The notes beneath the pieces were generated by a model. That model ran no database searches and was not told the origin of the DNA. It was given only the letters and a program-made list of their open reading frames with translations. Shown in pieces: positions 63,478 to 64,000 of a DNA stretch of 64,000 nucleotides. A program made the translations under genes and the position numbers. The number at the start of each line of letters is the position of its first letter. Within the stretch, counting starts at the first letter, position 1. The stretch lies in the NCBI GenBank assembly GCA_964615335.1, contig CAZTMT010000014.1, positions 23,103-87,102 on the forward strand, given 5' to 3'. This stretch comes from HR10 sp964615335 (GTDB lineage: Bacteria; Acidobacteriota; Blastocatellia; HR10).

Positions 63478-64000
63478 CCTCGCAAAAAGCTTGCTGCCGC
63501 AAGCGACGGAGAATACCCCGGGGTGAAGCCCGAGCGGAATCCTGTTTGGGACCGAATCTCATTCCGCAAAGAGCCCTCAAAGAGGGCGACAGACGATAGC
63601 CTGGGTGAAGCGCGAGCGGAACCCTGTTGGGGATCGAACCTCATTCCACAAAGAGCCTGCTCTGGCAGGCGACAGAGAATAGCCTGGGGTGAAGCGGCAG
63701 CGGAACCCCAGGAAACGAGGTCCCCAATTATCCCCGAGCCCGCGCCAGCGGGCGGCACATCGGGTCAGAAACCGAACGAACCGAAGGACGCCATTCGTGT
63801 ATCCTCCGATGTCGCGACCTGGCGTTCATGAACCAGACCCGCTGGGTGGCCGTCCGAGGTGTCGCCCCCTTCGGAGGCTCGTGAGGAAAATTTTGGACCT
63901 CGCGGTTTCCTAGGGCTGACGCCCTAGGCTATTTTCTGCCGCCCCCTTCGTGGGCTCTATGCGGAATGTCTCATTCTCCAAATGGGCTCGCGCCCCAGGC
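63478..64000. repeat. Dispersed repeat cluster C, inverted relative to A and B, cut by the window edge
   Basis: The core runs 63709-63913 as the reverse complement of cores A and B (it begins CCAGGAAACGAGGTCCCC and ends AATTTTGGACCTCGCGGTTTCC). Modules with GGCGACAGAGAATAGCC lie to its left at about 63508, 63588 and 63668, and reversed ones (CCCTAGGCTATTTTCTGCCGCC) lie to its right up to the edge. The core has diverged more from A and B than they have from each other. No gene is supported here. Confidence 0.85.

Noticed and set aside
1..64000. Search for insertion-sequence transposases, integrases or phage genes
   Set aside because: None recognised on either strand, so mobility of the repeat clusters has no direct support in this window.

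Overview
The window is GC-rich chromosomal DNA, densely packed with genes, many of which overlap by ATGA or GTGA. It most likely comes from an Acidobacteriota bacterium, possibly a thermophile. This is inferred from two large TonB-dependent receptors with N-terminal carboxypeptidase-regulatory domains (the Oar-like type expanded in that phylum), a VPS10/BNR-repeat exoprotein, a MerR/IHF-like pair, an archaeal-type (class V) fructose-1,6-bisphosphate aldolase/phosphatase and an archaeal-type ATP-dependent DNA ligase. No rRNA is present, so the assignment is an inference.

Layout. 1-4.35 kb: the end of a type II-C CRISPR-Cas locus, with a compact cas9 (1071 aa, all catalytic residues present), a cas1 that starts on a GTG inside the cas9 stop and runs off the left edge, and, divergent from cas9, a strong sigma70-like promoter followed by a candidate tracrRNA. 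cas2 and the array must lie outside the window. 4.4-10.1 kb: a peptide-type ABC uptake system (two permeases and a lipoprotein), a decayed hybrid histidine-kinase remnant and a secreted Ntn-hydrolase. 10.2-16.5 kb: a membrane Ser/Thr kinase with TPRs, followed by a 1223-aa protein made almost entirely of TPRs.

16.5-28.1 kb: a long plus-strand housekeeping run, pyrE-truA-uppS-cdsA-dxr, then asnB and two sugar-transfer genes, then purF, a ComEC-like metallo-beta-lactamase protein and DUF3006. 28.2-35.4 kb: class V FBPase, tRNA-Pro(GGG), MerR and IHF-like genes, nrdR, an Uma2-type nuclease, an NMNAT-like nucleotidyltransferase, a RimI-like acetyltransferase, and the surE-pcm-VTT operon on the minus strand.

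35.4-54.2 kb: an accessory stretch bounded by two copies of a dispersed repeat cluster. It holds a TonB receptor-M20 hydrolase-VPS10 operon, a fused membrane/spermidine-synthase/TPR protein, a DUF1028-TonB receptor operon and a sodium:solute symporter. 54.2-64 kb: a small basic protein with its own promoter, truD and a YdjM-like hydrolase, a DASS transporter, the ATP-dependent DNA ligase, a cyclophilin, several small proteins, and a third, inverted copy of the repeat cluster at the right edge.

The most unusual items are the compact Cas9 with its divergent tracrRNA candidate, and the three-copy 'core plus inverted arms' repeat clusters, which no standard feature class explains.
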